DNA from: Candidatus Pantoea floridensis | GTDB lineage: Bacteria > Pseudomonadota > Gammaproteobacteria > Enterobacterales > Enterobacteriaceae | Direction: 5' to 3' | Assembly: GCF_900215435.1 (NCBI RefSeq) | Contig: NZ_OCMY01000001.1 | Location: 496,001 to 560,000, forward strand | DNA: 64,000 nucleotides | Shown: positions 8,303 to 17,751 of the stretch, piece by piece | Numbering within the stretch: position 1 is the first letter of the stretch | Layout: every line of letters begins with the position of its first letter | Position numbers and translations under genes: made by a program | The notes under the pieces: model-generated | Database searches by the model: none | The model's input: only the letters and a program-made list of their open reading frames with translations | What the model was told of the DNA's origin: nothing

Positions 8303-9021
8303 TTGAATTTAAAAACGTCTCGAAGAATTTCGGCCAGACCCAGGTTCTGCACGACATCAACCTGAAAATTAATCAAGGCGAAGTGGTGGTGATTATTGGA
8401 CCATCCGGCTCCGGGAAATCTACGCTGCTGCGCTGCATCAACAAGCTGGAAGAGATCACGACCGGCGAGCTGATTGTCGATGGCATGAAGGTCAATGATC
8501 CGAAAGTCGATGACCGCCTGATTCGTCAGGAAGCGGGCATGGTGTTCCAGCAGTTCCATCTGTTCCCGCAGATGAGCGCGCTGGATAACGTTGCCTTTGG
8601 CCCCATCCGCGTTCGTGGTGCGAAGAAAGAAGAAGCCCACAAGCTGGCCCGTGAGCTGCTGGGTAAAGTGGGCCTCGCCGAGCGCGCGCACCACTTCCCT
8701 TCTGAGCTATCCGGTGGTCAGCAGCAGCGCGTCGCGATTGCGCGCGCGTTGGCGGTGAAGCCGAAAATGATGCTGTTTGATGAGCCTACCTCAGCGCTCG
8801 ATCCTGAGCTGCGTCACGAAGTATTGAAAGTGATGCAGGATCTGGCCGAAGAAGGCATGACCATGGTCATCGTAACGCATGAAGTCGGTTTCGCGCAGAA
8901 AGTGGCTTCGCGTCTGATCTTCATCGATAAAGGGACCATAGCTGAAGACGGTAACCCGGATGAACTGATCACCAACCCGCCAAGTGATCGCCTGCGCGAG
9001 TTCCTGCAGCACGTTTCCTGA
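8299..9021 (+). CDS. glnQ: Glutamine ABC transporter ATP-binding protein GlnQ
   Basis: ATPase of the glutamine importer, 240 residues as in E. coli. Walker [10 protein letters not shown] (34-42), Q-loop FQQFHLFPQ, signature LSGGQQQR, Walker B MMLFDEP and the switch His in VTHEVGF are all present. It starts with GTG inside the glnP stop (GTGA), as in E. coli glnQ, so translation is coupled. Confidence 0.97.
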   Translation: MIEFKNVSKNFGQTQVLHDINLKINQGEVVVIIGPSGSGKSTLLRCINKLEEITTGELIVDGMKVNDPKVDDRLIRQEAGMVFQQFHLFPQMSALDNVAFGPIRVRGAKKEEAHKLARELLGKVGLAERAHHFPSELSGGQQQRVAIARALAVKPKMMLFDEPTSALDPELRHEVLKVMQDLAEEGMTMVIVTHEVGFAQKVASRLIFIDKGTIAEDGNPDELITNPPSDRLREFLQHVS

Positions 9022-9027
9022 TAGCCT

Positions 9028-9077
9028 GGTCGCCATCGTTGGCGACCGATTCTGTAAGGTCGTCATTGATGACGACC
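9028..9077. repeat. Pair of REP-like palindromes after glnQ
   Basis: GGTCGCCA-TCGT-TGGCGACC (9028-9047), then GGTCGTCATTGATGACGACC (9058-9077). The second shows an arm variant (GTCGTC/GACGAC) in which both arms changed together. They lie 7 nt after the glnQ stop and may protect the 3' end of the glnHPQ mRNA. Confidence 0.85.
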
Positions 9078-9178
9078 TTCTTCCCCCACCGCCTCGCGCG
9101 CAAATCAATTTTCCTTGCAGAATCTGTACCTTCCATCACTGACTATACTTCTCTCTTGTGCCGTTCAAGGAGAAAGCG

Positions 9179-11455
9179 ATGTTGTCTGCCAGCCCACCAG
9201 GTCGTGCCACTCTGTGGTTACTCTTCAGTTTGCTCACCCTGTTTCTCATGCCTTCAGCGCAGGCCGTCAATCTGCCTCAGGCCGCCGTCGCGGCACAGCA
9301 GACACAAACGCCGGCCGCGAGCAGCACCGCCGAAGGCGAACCCAGTGTAGAAGAGAAAAAAGCCGCTTACGCCGCGTTGGCCAATATTCTGGATAACAAC
9401 GCCTCACGTCAGGAACTGATCGATCAGCTGCGCCAGGCCGCCAACAGCCAATCCTCCAGCGAACAGCCGGTGCTGGCGCCGCCGCAGGCGGATCAGGAAG
9501 ATCCGACGGTGCTGGAGAGTATCACCAGCGTCACGCGTGAATATGGCGGCGCGGTGGCGTCACAATTCGTTCAGCTGCATGACAACATCACCAATGCGCC
9601 GCATAAGGCCTTTAACCAGCAAACCTTTTTCAATGCGCTGAAATACTTCGCCGCCCTCGCCGCGGCGGTGTTTGCTTTCTACTGGCTGACGCGCCGTTTG
9701 ATGTGGCCAGTCTGGCAGCGCATGGGCCGCTGGGGACGCAAGCAAAATCTTGAACGCACCAAATGGCTGCACCTGCCCGCTATGATCGTACTGGCCTTTG
9801 TCCTCGATCTCCTGCTGCTGGCGCTGACGCTGTTTGTCGGCCAGATCATCAGCGACAACTATCACAACGGCAACCGCACCATCGCCTATCAGCAAGGGCT
9901 GTTCCTCAACGCCTTCGCGCTGATTGAATTTTTCAAAGCGGTATTGCGCCTGATTTTCTGCCCGCACTTTCCCGCGCTGCGCTTCTTCCACCTGGCGGAC
10001 GCGCGCGCCAGCTACTGGAATACCCGGTTAAGCTGGCTGAGCGGGATAATTGGTTATGGTTTATTAGTCGTGGTGCCCATTGTTGCCAATCAGGTCAACA
10101 TTCAGGTGGCTGCGCTGGTTAACATGCTGATTATGTTCATCATGACCGGCTGGGCCCTGTGGCTGATTTTCCGCAACAGAAGCAATATTCAGCATGAGCT
10201 GTCGCGACTGGCCGATCGCAGCATGACGTTTTTCGCGCTGTTTATTCGCGCCTTTGGCGTGGTGTGGCACTGGCTGGCAAGCGCCTATTTTCTCACGCTG
10301 TTTCTCCTTTCGATCTTCAATCCTGGCGACAGTCTGAAATTTATGATGTCCGCCACGGTGCGCAGCCTGGCGATCGTCGTGATTGCCGCACTGATTTCCG
10401 GCATCCTCACGCGCTGGATAGGTAAAACCGTCACGCTGTCGCCGGATCTGCGTCGCAACTACCCTGAATTGCAAAAGCGCGTTAATGATTGGGTAAAAGC
10501 GCTGCTGAAACTGGCGCGTGTGCTCACCGTGTTTGCCACGCTGCTGCTGCTGCTGAACGCGTGGAATCTGTTTGATCTCTGGCACTGGCTGACCCTCGGC
10601 AGCGGACAGAAAATGGTGGATGTGCTGATTCGCATCGTGATGATTGTGCTGCTGTCGGCGGTAGGCTGGACGCTATTGGCCAGCCTGATTGAGAGCCGCC
10701 TGGCCTCAGATTCGCATGGTCGTCCCATGCCCAGCGCGCGCACCCGTACGCTGCTGACGCTATTCCGAAATGCGCTGGCGGTGGTCATCAGCACCATCAC
10801 CATCATGATTTTGCTGTCAGAAGTCGGCGTGAACATTGCGCCGCTGCTGGCCGGTGCCGGTGCGCTCGGTCTGGCGGTCTCATTCGGCTCACAAACGCTG
10901 GTGAAAGACATCATTACGGGCATCTTCATTCAGTTTGAAAACGGCATGAACACCGGCGATCTAGTGACGATTGGGCCGATTACCGGCACGGTGGAGCGCA
11001 TGTCGATTCGCTCGGTGGGCGTACGTCAGGATACTGGCGCCTATCACATTATTCCGTGGTCTTCGATCACCACCTTCGCCAACTTTGTGCGCGGCATCGG
11101 CTCATTCGTCGCCAACTATGATGTGGATCGCAGTGAAGATACCGAACGCGTTAACGCGACGCTGCAAGCGGCAGTAAAAGAGTTGCTGGAGAACCCGGAG
11201 ATTCGCGGCATGGTGATCGGCGAGCCAAGCTTTGCCGGCCTGGTGGGATTAACCAATCAATCCTTTACCGTGCGCGTCTCCTTCACCACTCAACCGCTGA
11301 AGCAGTGGACGGTGCGTTTTGCGCTGGATGATAAGGTGAAGAAGCATTTTGATGCGGCCGGCATTAAAGCGCCGCACCAAACGGTGGAGGTGATGCAAAC
11401 CGGCAGCGATATCACCTCGGCTGCCAGCTTACCGGCGTTGCCACCGGCGCAATAA
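9179..11455 (+). CDS. ybiO: MscM/YbiO-type mechanosensitive channel of the MscS family
   Basis: Large MscS-family channel that opens under hypo-osmotic shock. About 758 residues (E. coli YbiO 741). It has a signal peptide (to about residue 29, MPSAQA), a Gln/Ala-rich periplasmic segment (about 30-125), many membrane helices, then the MscS pore helix region APLLAGAGALGLAVSFGSQTLVKDI (about 560-585) and a cytoplasmic beta domain GDLVTIGPITGTVERMSIRSV. Start ATG 9179 has AAGGAG 5-6 nt upstream; an in-frame GTG at 9158 lies before that site and is less likely. A TATACT at 9144-9149 may be its -10. The gene follows glnQ as in E. coli. Confidence 0.93.
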   Translation: MLSASPPGRATLWLLFSLLTLFLMPSAQAVNLPQAAVAAQQTQTPAASSTAEGEPSVEEKKAAYAALANILDNNASRQELIDQLRQAANSQSSSEQPVLAPPQADQEDPTVLESITSVTREYGGAVASQFVQLHDNITNAPHKAFNQQTFFNALKYFAALAAAVFAFYWLTRRLMWPVWQRMGRWGRKQNLERTKWLHLPAMIVLAFVLDLLLLALTLFVGQIISDNYHNGNRTIAYQQGLFLNAFALIEFFKAVLRLIFCPHFPALRFFHLADARASYWNTRLSWLSGIIGYGLLVVVPIVANQVNIQVAALVNMLIMFIMTGWALWLIFRNRSNIQHELSRLADRSMTFFALFIRAFGVVWHWLASAYFLTLFLLSIFNPGDSLKFMMSATVRSLAIVVIAALISGILTRWIGKTVTLSPDLRRNYPELQKRVNDWVKALLKLARVLTVFATLLLLLNAWNLFDLWHWLTLGSGQKMVDVLIRIVMIVLLSAVGWTLLASLIESRLASDSHGRPMPSARTRTLLTLFRNALAVVISTITIMILLSEVGVNIAPLLAGAGALGLAVSFGSQTLVKDIITGIFIQFENGMNTGDLVTIGPITGTVERMSIRSVGVRQDTGAYHIIPWSSITTFANFVRGIGSFVANYDVDRSEDTERVNATLQAAVKELLENPEIRGMVIGEPSFAGLVGLTNQSFTVRVSFTTQPLKQWTVRFALDDKVKKHFDAAGIKAPHQTVEVMQTGSDITSAASLPALPPAQ

Positions 11456-11457
11456 GC

Positions 11458-12384
11458 TTAGCGTTTCAGCCGCTTCGCGCGTGACGCGGGCGGCTGGAAT
11501 GTCCAGGCGATAAAGCGGCTCTGCTTCTGCCCTTGTGCCATTTCGATGATGCGCACTTCATAGGCTTCCCGATCGCGCAGCTGGTCACGCAGCGCCGGTA
11601 GATTCTCTTTACGAGAGACCAGCGAGGTGAACCACACAATCTGGTCCGCGTGCGCCACGCTTTCATCGATCATCTGACCCACGAACTTACGTTCACCGCC
11701 GTCGCACCATAATTCGCTGTGATGACCGCCAAAATTGAGCGGCGCGTTTTTGCCCAGGCCCAGGTTACGCGTTTTACGCTGGCCAACGCTGGCTGCTTCT
11801 TCTGCAGAGGCGTGGAACGGTGGATTACACAGCACCGCATGGTAGCGTTCGTTTTTATGCACTACGCCCGCGAAAATGGATGACGCATCCTTTTGTCGAC
11901 GCAAACGAATTGCGCGCTGCAGGCCAGAATTACTCGCCACGATCTGTCCCGCCGCGGTAATGGCCTCCGCGGTGATGTCGGTGCCGGTAAAGCGCCAGCC
12001 ATATTCGGCATTGCCAATCAGCGGATAGATGCAGTTCGCGCCGCAGCCGATATCCATCACATCCAAATCACGCGGGATCACGCCGCCGTTATCGCTCGCC
12101 AGCAGATCGGCCAGCGCATGCACATAGTCAGCGCGGCCCGGCACCGGCGGGGTGAGGTAACCTGCCGGCAGCTGCCAGTTCAGGTTATAGAACAGTTTTA
12201 ATAACGCCTGATTCAGCAGCATCACTGCTTCAGGATCGGCGAAATCCACCGACAACTCGCCGTAGCCGTTGGGACGCACTTTCACCGCCAGCGGCGGATG
12301 GGCTGCGGTAAGAGCCGCAAAATCATAACGGCCCTGATGGCGGTTACGCGGATGGAAAGGTGACGTGGCGGCTGGCTTGTTCAT
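11458..12384 (-). CDS. rlmF: 23S rRNA (adenine-1618 N6)-methyltransferase RlmF
   Basis: SAM-dependent methyltransferase modifying A1618 of 23S rRNA. 308 residues, the usual length. The SAM site is VMDIGCGANCIYPLIG (about 109-124), and the catalytic NPPF motif of N6-adenine methylases is seen in AVLCNPPFHASAEEA. The N-terminus HPRNRHQGRYDF is typical. Start ATG 12384 is preceded by GGAG. The gene converges on the YbiO gene with only 2 bp between the stops. Confidence 0.96.
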   Translation of the reverse strand: MNKPAATSPFHPRNRHQGRYDFAALTAAHPPLAVKVRPNGYGELSVDFADPEAVMLLNQALLKLFYNLNWQLPAGYLTPPVPGRADYVHALADLLASDNGGVIPRDLDVMDIGCGANCIYPLIGNAEYGWRFTGTDITAEAITAAGQIVASNSGLQRAIRLRRQKDASSIFAGVVHKNERYHAVLCNPPFHASAEEAASVGQRKTRNLGLGKNAPLNFGGHHSELWCDGGERKFVGQMIDESVAHADQIVWFTSLVSRKENLPALRDQLRDREAYEVRIIEMAQGQKQSRFIAWTFQPPASRAKRLKR

Positions 12385-12463
12385 AGTTTCTCCGGAAAAT
12401 AGCGCGGGCGTAAGATACCCCGCTGCGCGCGTAAAAGAAATTATCAGCCGCCGTTTTTTGCCA

Positions 12464-12859
12464 TTATTTCTGTGCGCGAGCCAGCCATTGCTGCATCTGC
12501 GCCAGGGCATAAGTGCGTGAACTCACCACCTGATGCGGAATGCCGAACATTTTGCGCATCTTGCGCAATTCCGCACAGCGCGATGCCTCACTCTCAATAC
12601 TCAGCATTCCTTTGCAGCGTTGACTCAGCAGTTGGCGATGGCGAATCAGCCAGTCCCCCCGCTGCCGCCGGTCGGCCTCGGTTTCCTCTACCCGCATATG
12701 ATCATAGACCACCACAAACGGCGACTCTTGCTGTAGCAGCGCCAGCATTTCGGCTTCCCATTGGCTGGCGTAACCTGGCAGCACGGCCTGCTGGTTAAGA
12801 TAAACCAGCGGGAAATCCTGAACATCATAGACGTAAAAATCGTTTTGATTTAAAGACAT
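12464..12859 (-). CDS. Uncharacterised 131-aa cytoplasmic protein of the FUSC/HlyD operon
   Basis: I do not recognise the family with confidence. It has no signal peptide or membrane segment. It has an aromatic N-terminus (NDFYVYDVQDFPLVYLNQQ), a hydrophobic strand PFVVVYDHMR (about 47-56), a highly charged helix (ETEADRRQRGDWLIRHRQLL) and a C-terminal MFGIPHQVVSSRTYALAQMQQWL. The strand-helix alternation could suit a small alpha/beta (for example STAS/SpoIIAA-like) fold, which is only a guess. A strong AGGAGG Shine-Dalgarno lies 5 nt before ATG 12859, and the gene starts 18 nt after the HlyD stop, so it is the last gene of the efflux operon. Confidence 0.75.
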   Translation of the reverse strand: MSLNQNDFYVYDVQDFPLVYLNQQAVLPGYASQWEAEMLALLQQESPFVVVYDHMRVEETEADRRQRGDWLIRHRQLLSQRCKGMLSIESEASRCAELRKMRKMFGIPHQVVSSRTYALAQMQQWLARAQK

Positions 12860-12877
12860 ACAACCTCCTGAGAAGGA

Positions 12878-13798
12878 TTAAAGCCATTTCGCCAGCAGCG
12901 TTGTCAGACGCCCGTGCGCGGGCGTTTCACCCGCCACCGCAATGCTGCAACTCATGCCAGCCGTGAGTAATTTATCTTTCGGTAACGCATCCAGTTCGAT
13001 ACGCACCGGAATGCGCTGCGCCAGGCGAATCCAGCTGAAGGTGGCCTCTACGCCGGGCAAGCCCTGCGCATCAACCTGCTGATTGGCGTCACTGATGCCA
13101 CGCCCAAAGCTGGCAACGTGGCCGTTGAGCGTTTGGCTATCGCCCATCAGATGAACATCAACGCGGTCGCCAATTCGGATGGCATGTAATTTGGTTTCTT
13201 CGAAGTAGCCGGTGATCCAGAAGCTATGTGCATCCACCAGCGCCACCTCCGGCGTACCGGCCACCGCGTAATCACCCGCCTGCAAGCGCAAATGCGTCAC
13301 GTAGCCATCCACCGGCGCCCGCACCGTAGATCGCTGTAAATTCAGCTGCGCGAGGGCCAGCGCCGCACTCGCCTGCTGCTGCTGCGCCTCCGCTACCTGC
13401 AACGCTTCGCGCGCGCGCTGGACCTCCTCGGCCGCCAGTAATGCAGCCATCTGTCGCCGCCGCTGCGCCTCATCGCGTTTTTGTTGCAACGTGGCATTGG
13501 CCTCCCTGAGCTGGGCTTCCGCCTGCGCCAGCGCCAGCTGAAAGCGCAGCGGATCAATCACAAATAGCGTGGTGCCGCGCGCGACAAACTGGTTATCCGC
13601 TACCGGCACCGCCTGCACCGTGCCAGAGATCTCCGGGGCGATACGAATCACCTGCGCACTGACGCGACCATCGCGTGTCCAGGGCGCCAGCACGTAGGCG
13701 CGCCATAACACCATCGCCAGCCAGAGTGCCGCCACCACCACGGCCAACGTCATTAAGACCTTAAGGGAAGACTTCCATGAGAATGTTGAATCAGACAT
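12878..13798 (-). CDS. HlyD-family periplasmic adaptor (AaeA-like)
   Basis: Membrane fusion protein of an AaeAB-type efflux system for aromatic carboxylates or similar compounds. 306 residues: one N-terminal membrane helix (about 10-33), then LAPWTRDGRVSAQVIRIAPEISGTV, the hallmark start of the AaeA/YibH group. An Ala/Gln/Arg coiled coil follows (about 90-150), then the second lipoyl half STVRAPVDGYVTHL and a beta-barrel ending in the RIAQ-like RLAQRIPVRIELD. Start ATG 13798 overlaps the DUF1656 stop by 8 bases. Confidence 0.9.
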   Translation of the reverse strand: MSDSTFSWKSSLKVLMTLAVVVAALWLAMVLWRAYVLAPWTRDGRVSAQVIRIAPEISGTVQAVPVADNQFVARGTTLFVIDPLRFQLALAQAEAQLREANATLQQKRDEAQRRRQMAALLAAEEVQRAREALQVAEAQQQQASAALALAQLNLQRSTVRAPVDGYVTHLRLQAGDYAVAGTPEVALVDAHSFWITGYFEETKLHAIRIGDRVDVHLMGDSQTLNGHVASFGRGISDANQQVDAQGLPGVEATFSWIRLAQRIPVRIELDALPKDKLLTAGMSCSIAVAGETPAHGRLTTLLAKWL

Positions 13799-13985
13799 AG
13801 AGAATGAACACCGCCAGTAAGAGAAACGACAAAGCAAATTCGAACAGCGCCGGGTGCCAGACCCAACGCAGCACACCACAACGCAACAGCAGCGCGCGTG
13901 CTGCAAGGAACAGCGGGAACGTGGCACAGAGATAGATAAAGAAAGGCGGCAGATAGATGCCCGCAATCGACACCTCACTTAACAT
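13791..13985 (-). CDS. DUF1656 small membrane protein (AaeX-like)
   Basis: 64 residues with two predicted membrane helices and the family motif VWHPALFEFAL (about 42-52). E. coli AaeX has the same size and VWHPALFNTAL at the same place. These proteins accompany FUSC/HlyD efflux pairs; their exact function is unknown. It overlaps the FUSC gene by 11 bases upstream and the HlyD gene by 8 downstream. Confidence 0.9.
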   Translation of the reverse strand: MLSEVSIAGIYLPPFFIYLCATFPLFLAARALLLRCGVLRWVWHPALFEFALSFLLLAVFILYV

Positions 13986-15858
13986 GCGATCCCCCTATCT
14001 GCTGCGGCGAGAAGTAGTCGGCATGCTGCTGTAAAACATGGGCGATGGCGGTTAAACAGGCCGCCGAGGCGGCATCTTCCCGCAGGATGCGTGCCGTGCG
14101 TTGGGCATGTTTTGCCGCCTTGCGCGGGTTGCCAACGCGCCGTGCGATGCGCTGTTGAGCGCGAACCATTTGCGCCTGCCATTGAGAATTCAGCGTCAGG
14201 GCGCGTAGGCGCAGGATTTCACGCCCTAATTGCAGGCTGGCTAATCCCTGCTGCAATACGCGATCGTGCTCTTCTGGGTGCGTGCGCAGCAGTGCGCCAA
14301 GTTGCGCCAATCGATGCTGCTGTTGCTGCTGCCAGCGCAGCGGCCTGGCGGGCTTTCCTGCCAGCAGTGCAAGGCTACTGAGCCGAATCCGCGCCTGCAG
14401 TCTCTGCACATGCCGCGCCGGGTTGCGGGGCATTAACTGAAAGGCCAGCAGCGTCAAGGCCGTGCCCGTCAGCCACGCCAGCGACCAATTGAGAAGTTGG
14501 GAAATGTCATACACCATCGGATTGCTGGCCGCAGTTAAGGTGTTGAATCCCACCAGATACGCCAGTCCGCTCAATAGATGCTGTGGAAAACTGGTGGCAT
14601 AAATGCCCGGCAGCCAGAACAGACTCAATACCAGTAACAACAGCGGCAAACCATTAATCAGCGGCAGCACCACAAAGGCGCAGATCAATGCCATTGGCAG
14701 CGCATAGAAGGTTCCACGCAGAAACTGGCGCGCACCCGCGGCGGGATGAGGAGATGTAGAGAGCAGCGCACAATAAGGCGCAATGATCAGCAGCATGATG
14801 TCCCCGGCTGGCCAGCCGCTGCCAAGCCACAGAGATGATGCCGCTAGCAAGGTTACAAAAGCGCGTAATCCATTGCGCCGCGCACCGCTCCAGTCACGAT
14901 GAAAACTCGGTGCAACCAGGCGGGGCGAAGAAGAGGTATACGGCAAATAGCTGAGCACCTGCACCACGCGTTGCATGGCGATGATATGAGACTGATGAGA
15001 TTGCGCTTCATCGGCACGCACCTCCCGCAGCAGATGTCGTGCCGCCGCTAATCCCGCCCGGCCCTGCGCGAGCGCAGCGGCAACATCCTGCCAGACTGTC
15101 TGTTGCGAGTGTTGGCAAGACGCCACCATTTCAGCCAACGCATCCATCGCCTGTTGGATCGCGCGCGTATGCTGCGCCAGCGTGACGGACTCGTGACGTG
15201 CCGCCGCCAGCAAATCATCAACGCTGTAGATTTCTGTCATCAGCCGATGTTGCGCCGTAGCGGGCCCTTGGGCGGCCAGCAGCGCGGCGGTTTGTTGCGT
15301 TAACCGCAGGAGTAAAGCATCAAGTTTGCTGCTGAGCGTGCGCCGACTGAACAGCGCCGTCACCAAACCCAGCGACATGACGCCGATCGCGACGGTCGAG
15401 GCGCGCCCCACCGCATGTTCAAAGGCCAGTTCGGGATGCTGCATGGCACCAAGCGTTGCCAGCCCAATGGTGTATCCGGCCACCGCCGCGCCTGAGGCGC
15501 GAAAGTGACGCAGCACGCTCATCGCCAGTACGCAGATGCCGAGCCACAGGCTTTCTGTCAGGACGAATAGCCAGGGAAGCTGAGCGAAAGCGGCCATCAG
15601 CGCCAGCGCCACCACCATGCCGGCGAGCGTGCCGATCAAACGCCATTTTCCCTTACCCAATACCGCCCCCTGAACGGGGTTCAATACCAGTAATACGGTG
15701 GTCGCCGCGGAATACGGCATATCCAGTTCCAGCGCGTAGGCCACCACCAGCGCGAGATTGGCGGCCAGCAAGGCGCGCAATACATAGGTCGCGCGCGGCG
15801 TCGTGAAATCGCATTGCGACACGAGCCGGTGGATAAATGAGAGAATACGGGACTGCAT
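13975..15858 (-). CDS. FUSC-family inner-membrane efflux protein (AaeB-like)
   Basis: 627 residues. It has two blocks of membrane helices (about 25-175 and 345-480), each followed by a long soluble helical region, the arrangement of the fusaric acid resistance/AaeB family. Visible family features include AATTVLLVLNPVQGAVLGKGKWRLIGTLAGM split over the first block and SGWPAGDIMLLIIAPYCALLS in the second. It is the first gene of the operon FUSC > DUF1656 > HlyD > unknown, which differs from E. coli aaeXAB where the FUSC gene is last. GAGGAT precedes the start. Confidence 0.9.
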   Translation of the reverse strand: MQSRILSFIHRLVSQCDFTTPRATYVLRALLAANLALVVAYALELDMPYSAATTVLLVLNPVQGAVLGKGKWRLIGTLAGMVVALALMAAFAQLPWLFVLTESLWLGICVLAMSVLRHFRASGAAVAGYTIGLATLGAMQHPELAFEHAVGRASTVAIGVMSLGLVTALFSRRTLSSKLDALLLRLTQQTAALLAAQGPATAQHRLMTEIYSVDDLLAAARHESVTLAQHTRAIQQAMDALAEMVASCQHSQQTVWQDVAAALAQGRAGLAAARHLLREVRADEAQSHQSHIIAMQRVVQVLSYLPYTSSSPRLVAPSFHRDWSGARRNGLRAFVTLLAASSLWLGSGWPAGDIMLLIIAPYCALLSTSPHPAAGARQFLRGTFYALPMALICAFVVLPLINGLPLLLLVLSLFWLPGIYATSFPQHLLSGLAYLVGFNTLTAASNPMVYDISQLLNWSLAWLTGTALTLLAFQLMPRNPARHVQRLQARIRLSSLALLAGKPARPLRWQQQQQHRLAQLGALLRTHPEEHDRVLQQGLASLQLGREILRLRALTLNSQWQAQMVRAQQRIARRVGNPRKAAKHAQRTARILREDAASAACLTAIAHVLQQHADYFSPQQIGGSHVK

Positions 15859-15939
15859 GGATGATCCTCAACCGTGAAAGTTGGGCTCACTGTAGGGAAA
15901 GGAATCCATGCGTAAAAGTGACGATTATTAAATTGATGA

Positions 15940-15954
15940 GTGCGTTAAACGCAC
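15940..15954. promoter_or_regulatory. Palindrome between LysR gene and FUSC operon
   Basis: GTGCGTT-A-AACGCAC is a perfect 7+7 dyad, 81 bp upstream of the FUSC start and 14 bp after the LysR stop. It could be an operator for the efflux operon or a weak terminator stem of the regulator gene; no T run is seen. Confidence 0.45.
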
Positions 15955-15968
15955 GGGTTAATCACTCT

Positions 15969-16874
15969 TCAGCTGTCGCCGCTGCATAACTGGCGGAGGG
16001 TCTGACGCAACCAGCGATGCGCCGCATCCTGCTGAAAGCGTGGATGCCAGGCTTGCGTCAGCAGCACGGTCTCTAGCGGCACCGGAAGCTCAAACATGCG
16101 CACCCGCATTCCGGCGGTAATGGCACTGCGCGCCAGATGTTCCGGTAGCGGCAGCAGCAGATCCGAATCCTGCAGCGCAAAAATCGCGCTATAGGGTGTT
16201 GCAACAATTAGCGAGACCTGACGCTGCAACCCCTGCTGCTCCAGCGCACTATCAATTGGCCCGCTGGCTTTACCGCGCCGGGAAATGCTGATATGTCCCC
16301 AGCGCGTCAGCTGTTCGGGGGAAATATCGCTGGCGAAAATGGGATGGTCGTTACGCGCCAGGCCGACAAAACGCGTGGTGAACAGCGGCTGTACGCGAAT
16401 CTCTGGCCCCAGTTGACGAGCGGCGCTGATAAACAGATCGACACGGCCACTGCGCAGTAATTCAACATCCACATCATCCTCTTCCGGAGCGAAATGCAGC
16501 AGCGCACGCGGCATCTCCTGCGCCATCGCCTCTAATACGCGACCAGAATAAAAGCCGGTGAAGGTGTCATTGGCGCGCACATTAAAGCGGCGCTCGAGCT
16601 CCGCCAAAGGCGCATTCTCCCCTTGCGTCAGTACCTGCGTCGCCTGTTCAACTGCCGCGCGCACCTGCTCACGCAGCGCCAGCGCGCGCGGTGTCGGTAC
16701 CATTTTGCGCCCTGCCTGAACAAAAATCGGATCGCCCAACGTCTCGCGAATTCGGCCGAGCGTGCGGCTCATGGCGGGTGCGCTAAGATGCATGCGCCGG
16801 GCAGCCGCCGCCACGCTGCCCTCTTCCAGCAGGATATCTAGCGCAATTAATAGATTTAAATCCGGATGTTTCAT
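15969..16874 (-). CDS. LysR-family transcriptional regulator
   Basis: 301 residues. The N-terminal helix-turn-helix (about 17-37, SVAAAARRMHLSAPAMSRTLGRIRE split by its turn) is of the subgroup that begins with DLNLLIALDILLEE and has GDPIFVQAGRKMVPTPRA, like NodD/LeuO/YbeF-type regulators. An effector-binding domain follows. It lies upstream of the FUSC operon in the same direction and divergent from the flavin reductase gene (154 bp between starts), so it may control either or both. Inducer unknown. Confidence 0.9.
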   Translation of the reverse strand: MKHPDLNLLIALDILLEEGSVAAAARRMHLSAPAMSRTLGRIRETLGDPIFVQAGRKMVPTPRALALREQVRAAVEQATQVLTQGENAPLAELERRFNVRANDTFTGFYSGRVLEAMAQEMPRALLHFAPEEDDVDVELLRSGRVDLFISAARQLGPEIRVQPLFTTRFVGLARNDHPIFASDISPEQLTRWGHISISRRGKASGPIDSALEQQGLQRQVSLIVATPYSAIFALQDSDLLLPLPEHLARSAITAGMRVRMFELPVPLETVLLTQAWHPRFQQDAAHRWLRQTLRQLCSGDS

Positions 16875-17028
16875 TATCGCTCCCTGCCCTCACGAAAAGG
16901 CCATACTAGCCGCATTACGCTTGGGTAAACAACGGGGAGCAATGCGTGCGCTGTACGCAACTGCTGGCTATGGTGGCAGAAGCTAACCCGCTAAGATAAA
17001 ACATTGATCATCATCGGGAGCAGAAGAA

Positions 17029-17664
17029 ATGACACGCCAACGTTACTCTTATCAGCCACGCGCTGGACACGGTTTGCCGCACGATCCGCTGAATGCCATC
17101 GTCGGTCCACGCCCCATTGGCTGGGTCAGCTCACAAAGCGCCAGCGGTACGCGCAATCTGGCGCCGTACAGCTTCTTTAACTGCTTCAATTACCATCCGC
17201 CGATTATCGGTTTTGCCAGCAGCGGCTGGAAAGACAGCGTACAAAATATCTCAGAGACCAAAGAGTTTGTCTGGAACCTGGCAACGCGCCCGCTGGCTGA
17301 AGCAATGAACGAGAGTTCCGCCTCGGTGGCTGCGGATCAGGATGAGTTCGCGCTGGCGGGATTAACGCCGCTTGCGGCGTCACACGTGAATGTCAGCATG
17401 GTGGCGGAAAGCCCGGTAAATTTTGAGTGTAAATTGACACAGCTGATTCAGCTGCAGGATGCGCAGGGTAACCCGATTGATAGCTGGCTGGTGCTGGGAG
17501 AAGCCGTCGCCATTCATATTGATGAAGCACTGCTGGAAAATGGCATCTATCAAACTGCCAAAGCGCAACCGATCCTGCGTGCCGGTGGCCCGTCGGCCTA
17601 TTACGGCATCAGTGAAGCGCTGCGCTTTGATTTGGTGCGCCCGGACGCCCGCCGCTCCTCGTAA
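17029..17664 (+). CDS. Flavin reductase-like FMN-binding protein (DIM6/NTAB domain)
   Basis: 211-residue cytoplasmic protein of the flavin reductase domain family, which use FMN to reduce flavins or act with a partner monooxygenase. The family start PLNAIVGPRPIGWVSS (about 21-36) and RNLAPYSFFNCFNYHPPIIGF (about 43-62, conserved N-L-A-P-x-S-F-F) are clear, as is the HxxxxSxxRN-like WNLATRPLAEAMN. The gene is divergent from LysR. No monooxygenase gene is adjacent, so the partner and substrate are unknown. Confidence 0.85.
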   Translation: MTRQRYSYQPRAGHGLPHDPLNAIVGPRPIGWVSSQSASGTRNLAPYSFFNCFNYHPPIIGFASSGWKDSVQNISETKEFVWNLATRPLAEAMNESSASVAADQDEFALAGLTPLAASHVNVSMVAESPVNFECKLTQLIQLQDAQGNPIDSWLVLGEAVAIHIDEALLENGIYQTAKAQPILRAGGPSAYYGISEALRFDLVRPDARRSS

Positions 17665-17668
17665 GCCC

Positions 17669-17734
17669 GGTCGCCATGAATGGCGACCCTACGATGGGCT
17701 CATGCGGTTTGTAGGGTCGCCATTGATGGCGGCC
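17669..17734. repeat. Inverted pair of REP-like palindromes
   Basis: GGTCGCCATGAATGGCGACC (17669-17688) followed by CTAC, then GTAG (17711-17714) followed by GGTCGCCATTGATGGCGGCC (17715-17734). The two GTAG heads face each other, the layout of a bipartite REP element. They lie between convergent genes. Confidence 0.85.
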
Positions 17735-17751
17735 GCCTTAAAAACCACGCG

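Noticed and set aside
9560..10929. Long open frames on the minus strand inside the YbiO gene (143, 173 and 156 codons)
   Set aside because: They are shadows of a clearly real MscS-family gene; composition is Gln/Arg/Ser-rich low complexity and no ribosome-binding site or family match is seen.
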